The notes under the pieces are model-generated. The model had not been told where the DNA came from and ran no database searches. It saw only the letters and a program-made list of their open reading frames with translations. Of a stretch of DNA of 64,000 bases, positions 54,639 to 62,943 are shown one piece after another. The translations under genes were made by a program, and so were the position numbers. This stretch comes from Marinomonas posidonica IVIA-Po-181 (GTDB taxonomy: Bacteria > Pseudomonadota > Gammaproteobacteria > Pseudomonadales > Marinomonadaceae). Position 1 is the stretch's first letter. Every line of letters begins with the position of its first letter. The stretch covers positions 558,001-622,000 of the forward strand of contig NC_015559.1 of the NCBI RefSeq assembly GCF_000214215.1, given 5' to 3'.

Positions 54639-55382
54639 CTAAGAAGATAATTGTATAAATCGGTCACTTTTATCATGGGCCAATTGTTTTGGTGTCAGAC
54701 TGGAATATTTTTTAGTCAGTTTGATGTAGTGTGATTGGTCATTAAACCCGTCTTCTGGATACAGTTCGCCTTCCTTCAGGGAGTCAAAACTGTGTCGGAA
54801 ACGAAGAATGTCACAATAATTTTTAAGGGGTAACCCTAGCCATTTATTGAAATAGCGGTTGATCTGGCGGCAACTCCAATTGGCCGATTGAGCAATGTCA
54901 CTGACGGTGATTGTGCCATTCGTTTGATAGATCAAATCAGACATGATGCGCTTTCGGGAGTCAATTGGTTGGTCCAGTTGGGAGGTAAAGTAGCGTTCCA
55001 GCTTTTTACAGAACCCATTAAAGTCGTGGACATCATTTTGCTCTATACCTGCGTAACCTGATGCTAGCGTAGCATTGTCATTGAGGATGTCTGCAACGGA
55101 TCTTTTTAATAAGTATTCCACCGCAAGTAGATTAAGGCGAACGCCCATTAATACAGACCGTTTTGGCATAATGCCTTGCTGTTTCTGAGTTTCTAAGCCC
55201 ACCAAAGAAACGAACAAGGGAAACTCATTGCTACTAAAAAAATAGACATCAATGCCACCGTCAGGAAACGTCACCAGTTCCTCATCTTGATCACTGGGGT
55301 TGCGTATCATCCAATAGCTTTCGATGAAGGGAGACAACGCGTCACTGGGGGCTAATGAGGTAACTTGAATGGTATCTTTCAT
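54639..55382 (-). CDS. AraC family transcriptional regulator
   Basis: A 247-residue regulator. The N-terminal 120 residues (LSPFIESYWMIRNPSDQDEELVTFPDGGIDVYFF) match the DUF6597-type sensor part. The C terminus has two HTHs: TITVSDIAQSANWSCRQINRYFNKWLGLPLKNYCDILRF and FNDQSHYIKLTKKYSSLTPKQLA. It lies 201 bases upstream of the TonB receptor on the same strand. A Fur-like palindrome (55413-55427) sits in its promoter, so it is likely an iron-responsive activator of the receptor, perhaps induced by the siderophore. Confidence 0.88.
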   Translation of the reverse strand: MKDTIQVTSLAPSDALSPFIESYWMIRNPSDQDEELVTFPDGGIDVYFFSSNEFPLFVSLVGLETQKQQGIMPKRSVLMGVRLNLLAVEYLLKRSVADILNDNATLASGYAGIEQNDVHDFNGFCKKLERYFTSQLDQPIDSRKRIMSDLIYQTNGTITVSDIAQSANWSCRQINRYFNKWLGLPLKNYCDILRFRHSFDSLKEGELYPEDGFNDQSHYIKLTKKYSSLTPKQLAHDKSDRFIQLSS

Positions 55383-55388
55383 TGTTGG

Positions 55389-55431
55389 AGTAGAATGATT
55401 CTATAATTTTATGAATGAGACTCATTCTACT
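55389..55431. promoter_or_regulatory. Promoter region with Fur-like palindrome upstream of the AraC gene
   Basis: GAATGAGACTCATTC at 55413-55427 is a perfect 7-1-7 palindrome resembling a Fur box core. It lies within a wider inverted repeat, AGTAGAATGA (55389-55398) and TCATTCTACT (55422-55431). It begins seven bases upstream of the start codon, so binding would block the promoter. Confidence 0.5.
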
Positions 55432-55584
55432 TTCTGTGGAGGATAAGAGCCATAGCTACTTTTCGATATATGGACTTCCTTGACGTTACTAGACACTCAT
55501 TATCTTCAGCCGCATTCATCTTAGCCCACAGTATATCGAGTTGTTCAATCGCCTGATAAAGTGACTATCACGTATTGGGATGGA

Positions 55585-56499
55585 TTATAGCGTTGCTTTA
55601 CGGATTTTGTTGATGGCGACAATGGCCGCGCTGGTGCGATTTTCTACATTGAGTTTTTTAAAAATTTGGGCCAAATGGGCATTAATGGTATTGGGGCTGA
55701 CGCTTAGAATGAGGGCGATGTCTGCATTGCTTTTGCCCTTGGCAAGCCAGGTCAATACTTCTGCCTCTCGTACCGTGAGTTGGAATGCAGCCTGAAGTAT
55801 CGGTTGTTCTTGGGTGAGTTCTAAGTCGATGATTCTAAATAAGTGATTGTTTTTGGTATCTTGTCCAATGTAAGCCAGTTCAATGGTCTTACTGCTTTGA
55901 TGAATTTGAATGTTTTTGTCTTTGTTGAATCTCGAAGAAAAGAAGCCTTCTAGTGCTTCGCTGAGTTTTTCTTTGAGCCAGCTTTCGCTGAGATCAGCCT
56001 GATGAAGTAATTGGTAAGCCTGTGGCGTGGCCCATTTAAATTCTCCTGTTTGGTCTGTGGTGATGAGAAATTGACCCGAGGCATCGAGGGCCATTCGGGC
56101 ACTTTGAGTGAGTCGTGCATTATTTAAATGTGCTTTAATTCTGGCAATGAGTTCGGAACTGTTCACCGGTTTTTGAACATAGTCGATGCCGCCAGCGTTA
56201 AAGCCTTTTATGATGCTTTCGGTATCACTGAGTCCTGTCATAAAAATGATGGGAGTGTGTTCCAAGTTCGCGTTAGATTTCAGATGGCGGCAGGTATCGA
56301 AGCCGTCCATTCCCGGCATAATTGCATCCATTAAGATAATGTCAGGCGTAATACTTTGCGTAATATTGAGGGCTTGAGCGCCTTCTAGAGCCACTAGAAC
56401 GGTCAGTCCTGCTTCGTCCAGTGTGTCATTAATCATGCCTAAGGAGCCAGGCGAGTCGTCGACAACCAGAACGAGATCTTTTTGGGCGTGAGGCGTCAT
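55585..56499 (-). CDS. Response regulator with LuxR-type DNA-binding domain
   Basis: A 304-residue protein: receiver domain at 8-125 (LVLVVDDSPGSLG, phosphorylated Asp in IILMDAIMPGMDG, Thr in IIFMTGLSD, Lys in DYVQKPVN), a PAS-like middle (about 135-220), and a C-terminal LuxR HTH (LTVREAEVLTWLAKGKSNADIALILSVSPNTINAHLAQIFKKL). It overlaps the hybrid kinase gene by four bases and is its cognate output. The urea transporter operon next door is the likely target. Confidence 0.93.
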   Translation of the reverse strand: MTPHAQKDLVLVVDDSPGSLGMINDTLDEAGLTVLVALEGAQALNITQSITPDIILMDAIMPGMDGFDTCRHLKSNANLEHTPIIFMTGLSDTESIIKGFNAGGIDYVQKPVNSSELIARIKAHLNNARLTQSARMALDASGQFLITTDQTGEFKWATPQAYQLLHQADLSESWLKEKLSEALEGFFSSRFNKDKNIQIHQSSKTIELAYIGQDTKNNHLFRIIDLELTQEQPILQAAFQLTVREAEVLTWLAKGKSNADIALILSVSPNTINAHLAQIFKKLNVENRTSAAIVAINKIRKATL

Positions 56500-59400
56500 A
56501 GCATTTCCTCCAGTGTTTCAACTACTTTATCGAATTGAAAATCGTTTGCTTGCGCTAATATTTGCTCTGCGTTTGGAAACATCTTCATGGTGTGTATTTT
56601 CTGTCGAATGGCGTTCAGGTTACCTATGTTGGCGAGTTGAATCAGTTCTGTTAAATCGTTTTTTAGCACTCTATTTAAGGGCGTTTCTCGTTGTTCTAAG
56701 GATGTCTCTTGCGGTTTATGGGGGTCAATGAAATGCCATTGTATGTTGGTGACTTGCTGAATTTTGTTAAAGAGTTCGGTATGTCTTAGGGGTTTTAATA
56801 AATAACCATTGCTGGGGTTTCTATCCAGAGGCACATCGGTATTGGCATTGGCAGAGATCATGATAATGCTTGATTGTGGGTATTGGTCTCGAAGCTTTGC
56901 GGCAAGTTGCCAGCCATTCATGCCTGGCATGGTGACATCTAGTAGAAATAGATTGGGGGTAAAAGGGCAATGCATCAGCATGTCTAAACACTCTATGCCA
57001 TTATTGGCGATGAAGACTTCAAAGCCTATTGGGGCTAGTAATTCAGACAGTAATGAACGCTGGCTTGGGTCATCATCGACAACGAATACGTACTGTTTTT
57101 CGCCATCATAACCAGAAGGGTGGGTTTCTGATTGGGCTTTGGGCTCGGTGTCTTCTTCAACACTGGAAAGCATGAAGGAAATACTGAATTCACTGCCTTT
57201 GTTGGGGGTACTGTTAACTTGCAAATCTCCTCCCATAATGTCCACCAATAAACGTGTAATGGTCAGGCCGAGGCCTGTGCCTGCGATGTAAGGTTTGTTG
57301 GCCCTGATTAGGCGTTTAAAGGGGAGAAAAATTTTATCAATAGAGGCTTTTTCGATGCCCACACCGGTATCAATGACGCTGAAATACATCACTTGATTGC
57401 GATAGCTTACCGAAAAGGTCACGCTGCCTTGGTGAGTGTACTTTATGGCATTAGATAAGAGGTTAATGAGCACCTGTCGCAAACGTTTCTGGTCAGCGTG
57501 AACGGTGGTGGGAAGCTTGGTTAATTGCTGGTAATGAAATTCGATGTTTTTGTTCTTGGCTTGCATGCTGAACATATTCACCAGTTGGTGAATCAATTCT
57601 TTTAACTGCACGTCATTTCTTTCGATATGTAATGTGCCCGCTTCTATACTGGATATGTCTAGTAAGCCTTCGATGATGTCTGCTAGATGTTCACTACTGT
57701 GTTTAATAGTGGTCAGGGCGCCTCGTCTAGTTTGAGGAATGTCTTGAGCGTTTTCCAAGAGTTGAGCGTAACCCATGATGGCGTTTAAAGGGGATCTCAA
57801 TTCATGGCTAATGCCGGTTAAATAGCGGCTTTTGGCTAAGTTAGCCGCTTCGGCCAGTTCTTTGGCTTTTTGGAGTGCCAAATCGGTTTTACTGTGAGCT
57901 TCTATTTCGGCTTTGAGCCGCCGTGTTTGTCTTTCTGTTTCTTCATGAGCAATGTGTCTTGAGTCTCTGGCGAGGGAGAACATCCAGGCGACTACCCCGA
58001 ATACAATGAGTAAAATGAGAAACACATTGATCAATGCAGAGGCAATCGATGTGTCAATAATAGCGTTGTTGTAGTGCTCTTTATCTAAGATGATTTGTCC
58101 GTAAACGAGCAGTAAAACACAGGCTATGACGAGGCTATTCAATAAAAAAAGCCAGAGAAAATGTCCCATTCTCGTATTGACCAGTTTGAGCCATGAAGCG
58201 GGCAGGATTTGGCTGAAGGCATCGACAAACTGTTCCGATAATCGAGACCTCGATTTACACATGTCGCCACATCGCACATCCAGCGAACAACACAAAGAAC
58301 AAATTTTGCCTGAGTAGGCCGGGCAGTGGGTCATATCTTCTTTTTCGAAGTGATAGTGACACACACTGCACTGCAATTCTTCCTTTGAATGAAAGATGAC
58401 TTCTGGACGGGCTATGTAGTATTTTCCCTTGGTCAGCCAAGCAATGAGTGGCGATAAAATGAAAGTCGTAAAGAGCGCGATAAAGGATGAAAGGGCTTGT
58501 GGCTCTTCGCCTAATAAACCAGCATGAAAAATAAAGCCAATAATGGAAGCGCCTAGCATTGAGCCTATGCCCACTGGGTTGATGTCATACAAATGGGCGC
58601 GTTTAAACTCAATTTTATTTGGCCGCAAACCAAGCGGTTTGTTAATGGTCAGGTCGGCCACAATAGAACCAATCCAAGACAGGGCGACAATGGCATAACC
58701 ACCTAAAATGCCTTCCAGCACCCGATAGATACCTAATTCCATCAGTAAAATGGCAATGATCACATTAAACACTAACCAGACCACTCGCCCTGGGTGATTG
58801 TAGGTCAGGCGAGAAAAGAAGTTGGACCATGCAATTGAACCCGCATAGGCATTGGTAACATTGATCTTAAGTTGAGAAATGATGACGAAAACGCCTAATA
58901 GTAGCAAACTAAGCTGTTCAGAACTGGTGACATAGCTAAAGGCCAGCTTGTACATCTGGTTAGGATCTTCTGCGTCCTCTGCAGAGAAACCATATTGAAG
59001 ACAAAGGACGGCGAGGAAAGAGCCAATCAGCATTTTAATGGCACCGATGATAATCCAACCTGGCCCAGCGCAAATGACGGCAAGCCACCAAGCTTTTTTA
59101 TTGGATCGGTTTTGTTTGGGTAAGAAGCGTAAAAAATCAACTTGTTCGCCTATTTGAGCGATCAGTGAAAACAACACCGAAGCTGCTGCTCCGAACGCCA
59201 GAATAGAGAAACCAGCATAACTGGCGCTGGTATTGGGAGTGATAGTGGGTTCAAAGTTCACCCATAACTCAAACGCTTCTTCATATTGCAGAGCGATGCA
59301 GGCTAATGGCAGGCATTGCAGAATGAGCCATATGGGCTGACTCCAGACTTGAAAGCGGCTGATAAAGGTAATGCCATGGGTAACGATGGGGATGATAATG

Positions 59401-59876
59401 ACGCTGCTCACTATGTAGCCAATGGAGACTTTTAGGCCCAATGTGAGTTCAAGGGCCAAAGCAAGCACACTGGCTTCCAAGGCGAAAAAAATAAAGGTAA
59501 AGGAAGCATAAATGAGAGAGGCAACGGTTGAGCCTATGTAGCCAAACCCCGCCCCTCGAGTCAGCAGGTCAATATCGATGCCATGTTTTGATGAGTAGTA
59601 AGCGATTGGCGCGCCGGTAAGGAAAATAATCACACTGACCACTAGGATGGCCGCGATGGCATTGGTAAAACCGTGACTTAAGGTAATGGCTCCGCCGATG
59701 GCTTCAAGAACCAAAAAAGAGATGGCACCTAAGGCGGTGATGGCGACTTTACTAATAGACCAACGTCGTGCAGATTTGGCAGTGAATCTTAGGGCGTAAT
59801 CTTCAAGGGTTTGATTGGCGACCCATTGATTATAATGTCTTCGTACCAGAGAGATATCTTGTGGAGCGCTATTCAT
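56496..59876 (-). CDS. Hybrid histidine kinase with N-terminal NCS1-type permease domain
   Basis: A 1126-residue fusion. Residues 1-490 are a twelve-helix NCS1 cytosine/purine/allantoin-type permease. Residues 503-540 hold eight cysteines (503, 506, 518, 526, 529, 530, 536, 540), likely a metal or redox centre. Two more helices follow (about 575-640) with a coiled coil. The kinase core has GISHELRSPLNAIMGYAQLLE (His near 691), LINLLSNAIKYT, DTGVGI and GTGLGLTITRLL. A receiver domain follows (VFVVDDDPSQ, LFLLDVTMPGMNG), then a helical tail. It probably senses a nitrogenous solute through the permease part; whether it also transports is open. It overlaps the response regulator gene and diverges from urtA. 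Confidence 0.93.
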   Translation of the reverse strand: MNSAPQDISLVRRHYNQWVANQTLEDYALRFTAKSARRWSISKVAITALGAISFLVLEAIGGAITLSHGFTNAIAAILVVSVIIFLTGAPIAYYSSKHGIDIDLLTRGAGFGYIGSTVASLIYASFTFIFFALEASVLALALELTLGLKVSIGYIVSSVIIIPIVTHGITFISRFQVWSQPIWLILQCLPLACIALQYEEAFELWVNFEPTITPNTSASYAGFSILAFGAAASVLFSLIAQIGEQVDFLRFLPKQNRSNKKAWWLAVICAGPGWIIIGAIKMLIGSFLAVLCLQYGFSAEDAEDPNQMYKLAFSYVTSSEQLSLLLLGVFVIISQLKINVTNAYAGSIAWSNFFSRLTYNHPGRVVWLVFNVIIAILLMELGIYRVLEGILGGYAIVALSWIGSIVADLTINKPLGLRPNKIEFKRAHLYDINPVGIGSMLGASIIGFIFHAGLLGEEPQALSSFIALFTTFILSPLIAWLTKGKYYIARPEVIFHSKEELQCSVCHYHFEKEDMTHCPAYSGKICSLCCSLDVRCGDMCKSRSRLSEQFVDAFSQILPASWLKLVNTRMGHFLWLFLLNSLVIACVLLLVYGQIILDKEHYNNAIIDTSIASALINVFLILLIVFGVVAWMFSLARDSRHIAHEETERQTRRLKAEIEAHSKTDLALQKAKELAEAANLAKSRYLTGISHELRSPLNAIMGYAQLLENAQDIPQTRRGALTTIKHSSEHLADIIEGLLDISSIEAGTLHIERNDVQLKELIHQLVNMFSMQAKNKNIEFHYQQLTKLPTTVHADQKRLRQVLINLLSNAIKYTHQGSVTFSVSYRNQVMYFSVIDTGVGIEKASIDKIFLPFKRLIRANKPYIAGTGLGLTITRLLVDIMGGDLQVNSTPNKGSEFSISFMLSSVEEDTEPKAQSETHPSGYDGEKQYVFVVDDDPSQRSLLSELLAPIGFEVFIANNGIECLDMLMHCPFTPNLFLLDVTMPGMNGWQLAAKLRDQYPQSSIIMISANANTDVPLDRNPSNGYLLKPLRHTELFNKIQQVTNIQWHFIDPHKPQETSLEQRETPLNRVLKNDLTELIQLANIGNLNAIRQKIHTMKMFPNAEQILAQANDFQFDKVVETLEEML

Positions 59877-59905
59877 CAGTTCAACCTTTTAAGTGTCAAT
59901 GTCTT

Positions 59906-60172
59906 GGGAAGGTACGAATAAGTCTTATGAGCTTCAGTCTTATCAGAGAAACAGCTTATTAAGGCGAGAGTGAGCAGGAATGTTAATACCTTTCAATCAC
60001 TCTTAACGAAGATAGGCTGTTTCTCTGAAAGACCCAAAGGGCGTGGGCTAAGCTTTCTTTAATTCTTTGTTAACTTTCTTGCCAATATGCTCAATATTGG
60101 ACAGCGAAACTTGCCTCGAATAAAGAAGAGTTATCCACACGCTGAAGCCAGTGGACTTGTTCATACCTTCCC
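59906..60172. repeat. MITE-like intergenic element, copy C
   Basis: A 267-base element, reverse orientation relative to copy A. Left end GGGAAGGTACGAATAAGTC and right end GGACTTGTTCATACCTTCCC are imperfect inverted repeats of about 32 bases; TT flanks both sides. It shares with copy A the CGCCCTTTGGGTCTTTCAGAG, TGAAAGGTATTAACATTC and TATTCGAGGCAAGTTTCG segments. It fills the left part of the kinase-urtA gap; the remaining 348 bases (60173-60520) show no clear gene or sigma54 promoter. Confidence 0.82.
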
Positions 60173-60520
60173 TTGCTTTAAACAAGCCTTGTTTCTAAAT
60201 CAAAGGTTATCCTTCACCGACTGCTTCCAAGCTGAGATAGGCAATGTCTTTTTAGAATGTCTCTCACGTTGAGATTTTTCTAAGGAGAAGGAAATCACGC
60301 AAGTTTTATGCCGTTGCTTTGTTTATTAAAAAAATACAATTTCCTCATAGAAGATCGTCAAGAAAGAAGTCTGCAAATGAAAGTCTTCCTTTTATATAAC
60401 AAACTTTGATAGGTCGTCATATAGCGTAAATTAACTAGATGGGTCATGTGTTTCGTCAATGGTGGGCGTTTGGGGGTCGATGCAGAATGAAAGGCATCAA
60501 TCAACCCAAGGAGTAATGTA

Positions 60521-61807
60521 ATGAGTGCTTATTCATGCGTACCACCCAAATGCTCGACCGATCAGCTCACTCGTCAAACGACACGTCTGTTGCCGTCTAT
60601 TTTCAGTAAGTTATTCACCTTACCTATCGCCTTGGTGTTGGCTGCGCAAGTGAGCCTTGCGTCTGCCGCAGAGGTCAATACCACAGGTCTAGCGGTCACT
60701 GATAATGACGTGACAGTCGGCATTCTGCATTCATTGACTGGCACCATGGCGATCAGTGAAACAGGAGCTCAACAAGCTGAAAAATTGGCAATTAAACAAA
60801 TTAATGACATGGGGGGGATTTTAGGGCGTCAGATAAAAATCATCCAAGAAGATGGTGCCAGTGATTGGCCTACTTTTGCGGAAAAGAGTCGCAAACTGCT
60901 GGTGCAAGACAAAGTCGCTGCGGTATTTGGTGCTTGGACATCAGCCTCTCGAAAAGCCATTTTACCGGTTTTTGAAAAAGAAAATGGCCTGCTGTATTAC
61001 CCCACTTTTTACGAAGGTTTAGAGCAATCTAAAAACGTGATTTACACAGGGCAAGAAGCCACACAACAAATTTTAGACGGTTTAAATTGGGTGGCGAAAG
61101 AGAAAAAAGCCAAAACCTTTTATTTAATCGGTTCTGATTATATCTGGCCTAGAACTTCGATGAAAATTGCTCGTAAACACATTGAAAAGGTGTTGGGTGG
61201 CAAGGTAGTCGGTGAAGAGTATAAGCCACTTGGTGATACCCAATTTGGCTCGGTCATTAATAAAATTCGCTTACGTAAACCAGATGTGATCTACGCCGCT
61301 GTTGTTGGTGGTAGTAATGTCGCTTGGTTTAAGCAGCTTAAAGCCGCTGGTATTACCTCTAAAAAACAAACCCTGTTAACGATTTCTGTCACAGAAGATG
61401 AGGTGTTGGGCATAGGTGGTGAAAACCTAGACGGTTTTTACTCCATCATGAAGTACTTCCAAAGTTTGGATAATGCCAACAACAAAGATTTTGTGGCCGC
61501 CTTTAAGCAAATGTGGGGTGAGGACAGTGTGATCGGTGATGTTACTCAAGCCGCTTATCTTGGCCCTTGGTTGTGGAAGGCTGCCGTCGAAAAAGCGGGC
61601 AGTTTTGATATTGACAAAGTGGTGGCGGCTTCTCAAAGCGGTGACATTGAATTGACGACGGCGCCTGAAGGCTACGTCAAACTTGATCCTAACCATCACC
61701 TGTGGAGTAAAGCTAGGGTGGGTCAATGGAAAAAAGATGGTCAAGCTACGGTCGTATATGAGTCTGAACTCATTCAACCCGATCCATTCCCTGAAGGTTA
61801 TCAATAG
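60521..61807 (+). CDS. urtA: Urea ABC transporter substrate-binding protein UrtA
   Basis: A 428-residue periplasmic binding protein. A long charged leader precedes the signal core (LPIALVLAAQVSLASAAEV). The mature part has VGILHSLTGTMAISETGAQQAEKLAIKQINDMGGILG, GAWTSASRKAILPVFEKENGLLYYPTFYEGLEQSKNVIYTG, and YLIGSDYIWPR, diagnostic for UrtA/FmdD urea or short-chain amide binding proteins. AAGGAG lies seven bases before ATG 60521. It is the first gene of urtABC, divergent from the NCS1-kinase gene. Confidence 0.95.
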   Translation: MSAYSCVPPKCSTDQLTRQTTRLLPSIFSKLFTLPIALVLAAQVSLASAAEVNTTGLAVTDNDVTVGILHSLTGTMAISETGAQQAEKLAIKQINDMGGILGRQIKIIQEDGASDWPTFAEKSRKLLVQDKVAAVFGAWTSASRKAILPVFEKENGLLYYPTFYEGLEQSKNVIYTGQEATQQILDGLNWVAKEKKAKTFYLIGSDYIWPRTSMKIARKHIEKVLGGKVVGEEYKPLGDTQFGSVINKIRLRKPDVIYAAVVGGSNVAWFKQLKAAGITSKKQTLLTISVTEDEVLGIGGENLDGFYSIMKYFQSLDNANNKDFVAAFKQMWGEDSVIGDVTQAAYLGPWLWKAAVEKAGSFDIDKVVAASQSGDIELTTAPEGYVKLDPNHHLWSKARVGQWKKDGQATVVYESELIQPDPFPEGYQ

Positions 61808-61840
61808 ATCCTGTTGCGTTATGTACGAGTACTTTTTCAA

Positions 61841-61874
61841 GCAATCCTTTGATGATGAATGATCATTGGATTGC
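61841..61874 (+). other. Intercistronic hairpin between urtA and urtB
   Basis: GCAATCC (61841-61847) and GGATTGC (61868-61874) are inverted, extended outwards by TTTTTC/GATGAAAAA. There is no terminal T run, so it may protect or partly terminate urtA mRNA, giving excess binding protein over permease. The gap is 132 bases. Confidence 0.45.
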
Positions 61875-61939
61875 GATGAAAAAGCGACGCTTAAAACAGT
61901 CGCATTTTACTTCAAGCAATCACACATTAGGGGCTTACT

Positions 61940-62863
61940 ATGGGTGGATACAGCTACAGTGAACTCGGTGCCATCTTTGCGATGCAGGGTTTTTCCGGAA
62001 TTAGTTTATTCAGTGTACTTCTTTTGATGGCCTTAGGCTTAGCCATTATTTTTGGACAAATGGGCGTCATTAATATGGCTCATGGTGAGTTTATGGCGGT
62101 GGGAGCCTATACAACCTATCTCATGTCTTCGGTAACGGAAAGTTTCTTTCCCGCCTTTTTGCCTTTTTATTTTGTTTTCTCGATCGTATTGGCCTTTTTA
62201 GTGGCCGGTGCCATGGGTTACCTGGCTGAGTATGTGTTGATTCGACATTTGTATTCGCGCCCTCTTGATACTTTGTTAGCGACCTGGGGACTTAGTCTGA
62301 TCATGCAGCAGTCGTTTCGCTCCCTGTTTGGTGCCCGTGAAGTGAGCCCGACTTTGCCCGACTGGTTAATGGGGGCTTATCCGGTGACAGACCTTATTGA
62401 TATCCCCATTAATGGTTTATTTGTACTTGCCTTAACCATTGCTGTCACATTGGGCGTGTTTTATCTGATGTTTAAATCGAGCTGGGGTTTACAAGTACGC
62501 GCCACAACGCAAAACCGTTCCATGAGTGGCGCTGTTGGTATTAATACCAAGAAAATTGATCGCTACACCTTTGCCCTTGGCTGCGGTATTGCGGGCATCG
62601 CTGGAGCGGCTTTTACCACCATAGCTTCGACCGGTCCGACCACAGGAACCTTGTATATTGTGGATACCTTTATGGTGGTTGTGTTTGGCGGGGCGGCCAG
62701 CTTGTTTGGCACGATTGCCTCGGCCTTTTCTATTGCTCAGGCGCAATCCATTCTCGAATTCTTCATTAGTGGCTCAATGGCCAAAGTTCTGACCTTACTT
62801 GTTTTGGTGGTGATCCTGATGTTTAAGCCTGAGGGGCTTTTTGCCAGCAAAGTACGCCGTTAG
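61940..62863 (+). CDS. urtB: Urea ABC transporter permease UrtB
   Basis: A 307-residue branched-chain-type ABC permease with eight or so helices: GLAIIFGQMGVINMAHGEFMAVGAYTTYL, DTLLATWGLSLIMQQSFRSLFGA, LQVRATTQNRSMSGAVGINTKKIDRYTFALGCGIAGIAGA with the EAA-like loop that contacts the ATPases, and VFGGAASLFGTI. It pairs with UrtC, 80 bases downstream, in a urea importer powered by UrtDE, which lie beyond the window. Confidence 0.95.
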   Translation: MGGYSYSELGAIFAMQGFSGISLFSVLLLMALGLAIIFGQMGVINMAHGEFMAVGAYTTYLMSSVTESFFPAFLPFYFVFSIVLAFLVAGAMGYLAEYVLIRHLYSRPLDTLLATWGLSLIMQQSFRSLFGAREVSPTLPDWLMGAYPVTDLIDIPINGLFVLALTIAVTLGVFYLMFKSSWGLQVRATTQNRSMSGAVGINTKKIDRYTFALGCGIAGIAGAAFTTIASTGPTTGTLYIVDTFMVVVFGGAASLFGTIASAFSIAQAQSILEFFISGSMAKVLTLLVLVVILMFKPEGLFASKVRR

Positions 62864-62943
62864 TGAGTGTGTATGTGTTGGTGTGCTGATAAGTAACGAA
62901 ATCGATGGACAACATGACGACTTAAATAAGTCCGGAGTCTGAT

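Noticed and set aside
60440..60500. Sigma54 promoter upstream of urtA (TTTGGGGGTCGATGCAG)
   Set aside because: GG and GC are eight bases apart, not ten, so the -24/-12 geometry fails.
61427..61840. A 137-codon minus-strand frame within urtA
   Set aside because: It lies antisense to a clear UrtA coding region and shows no protein family features.
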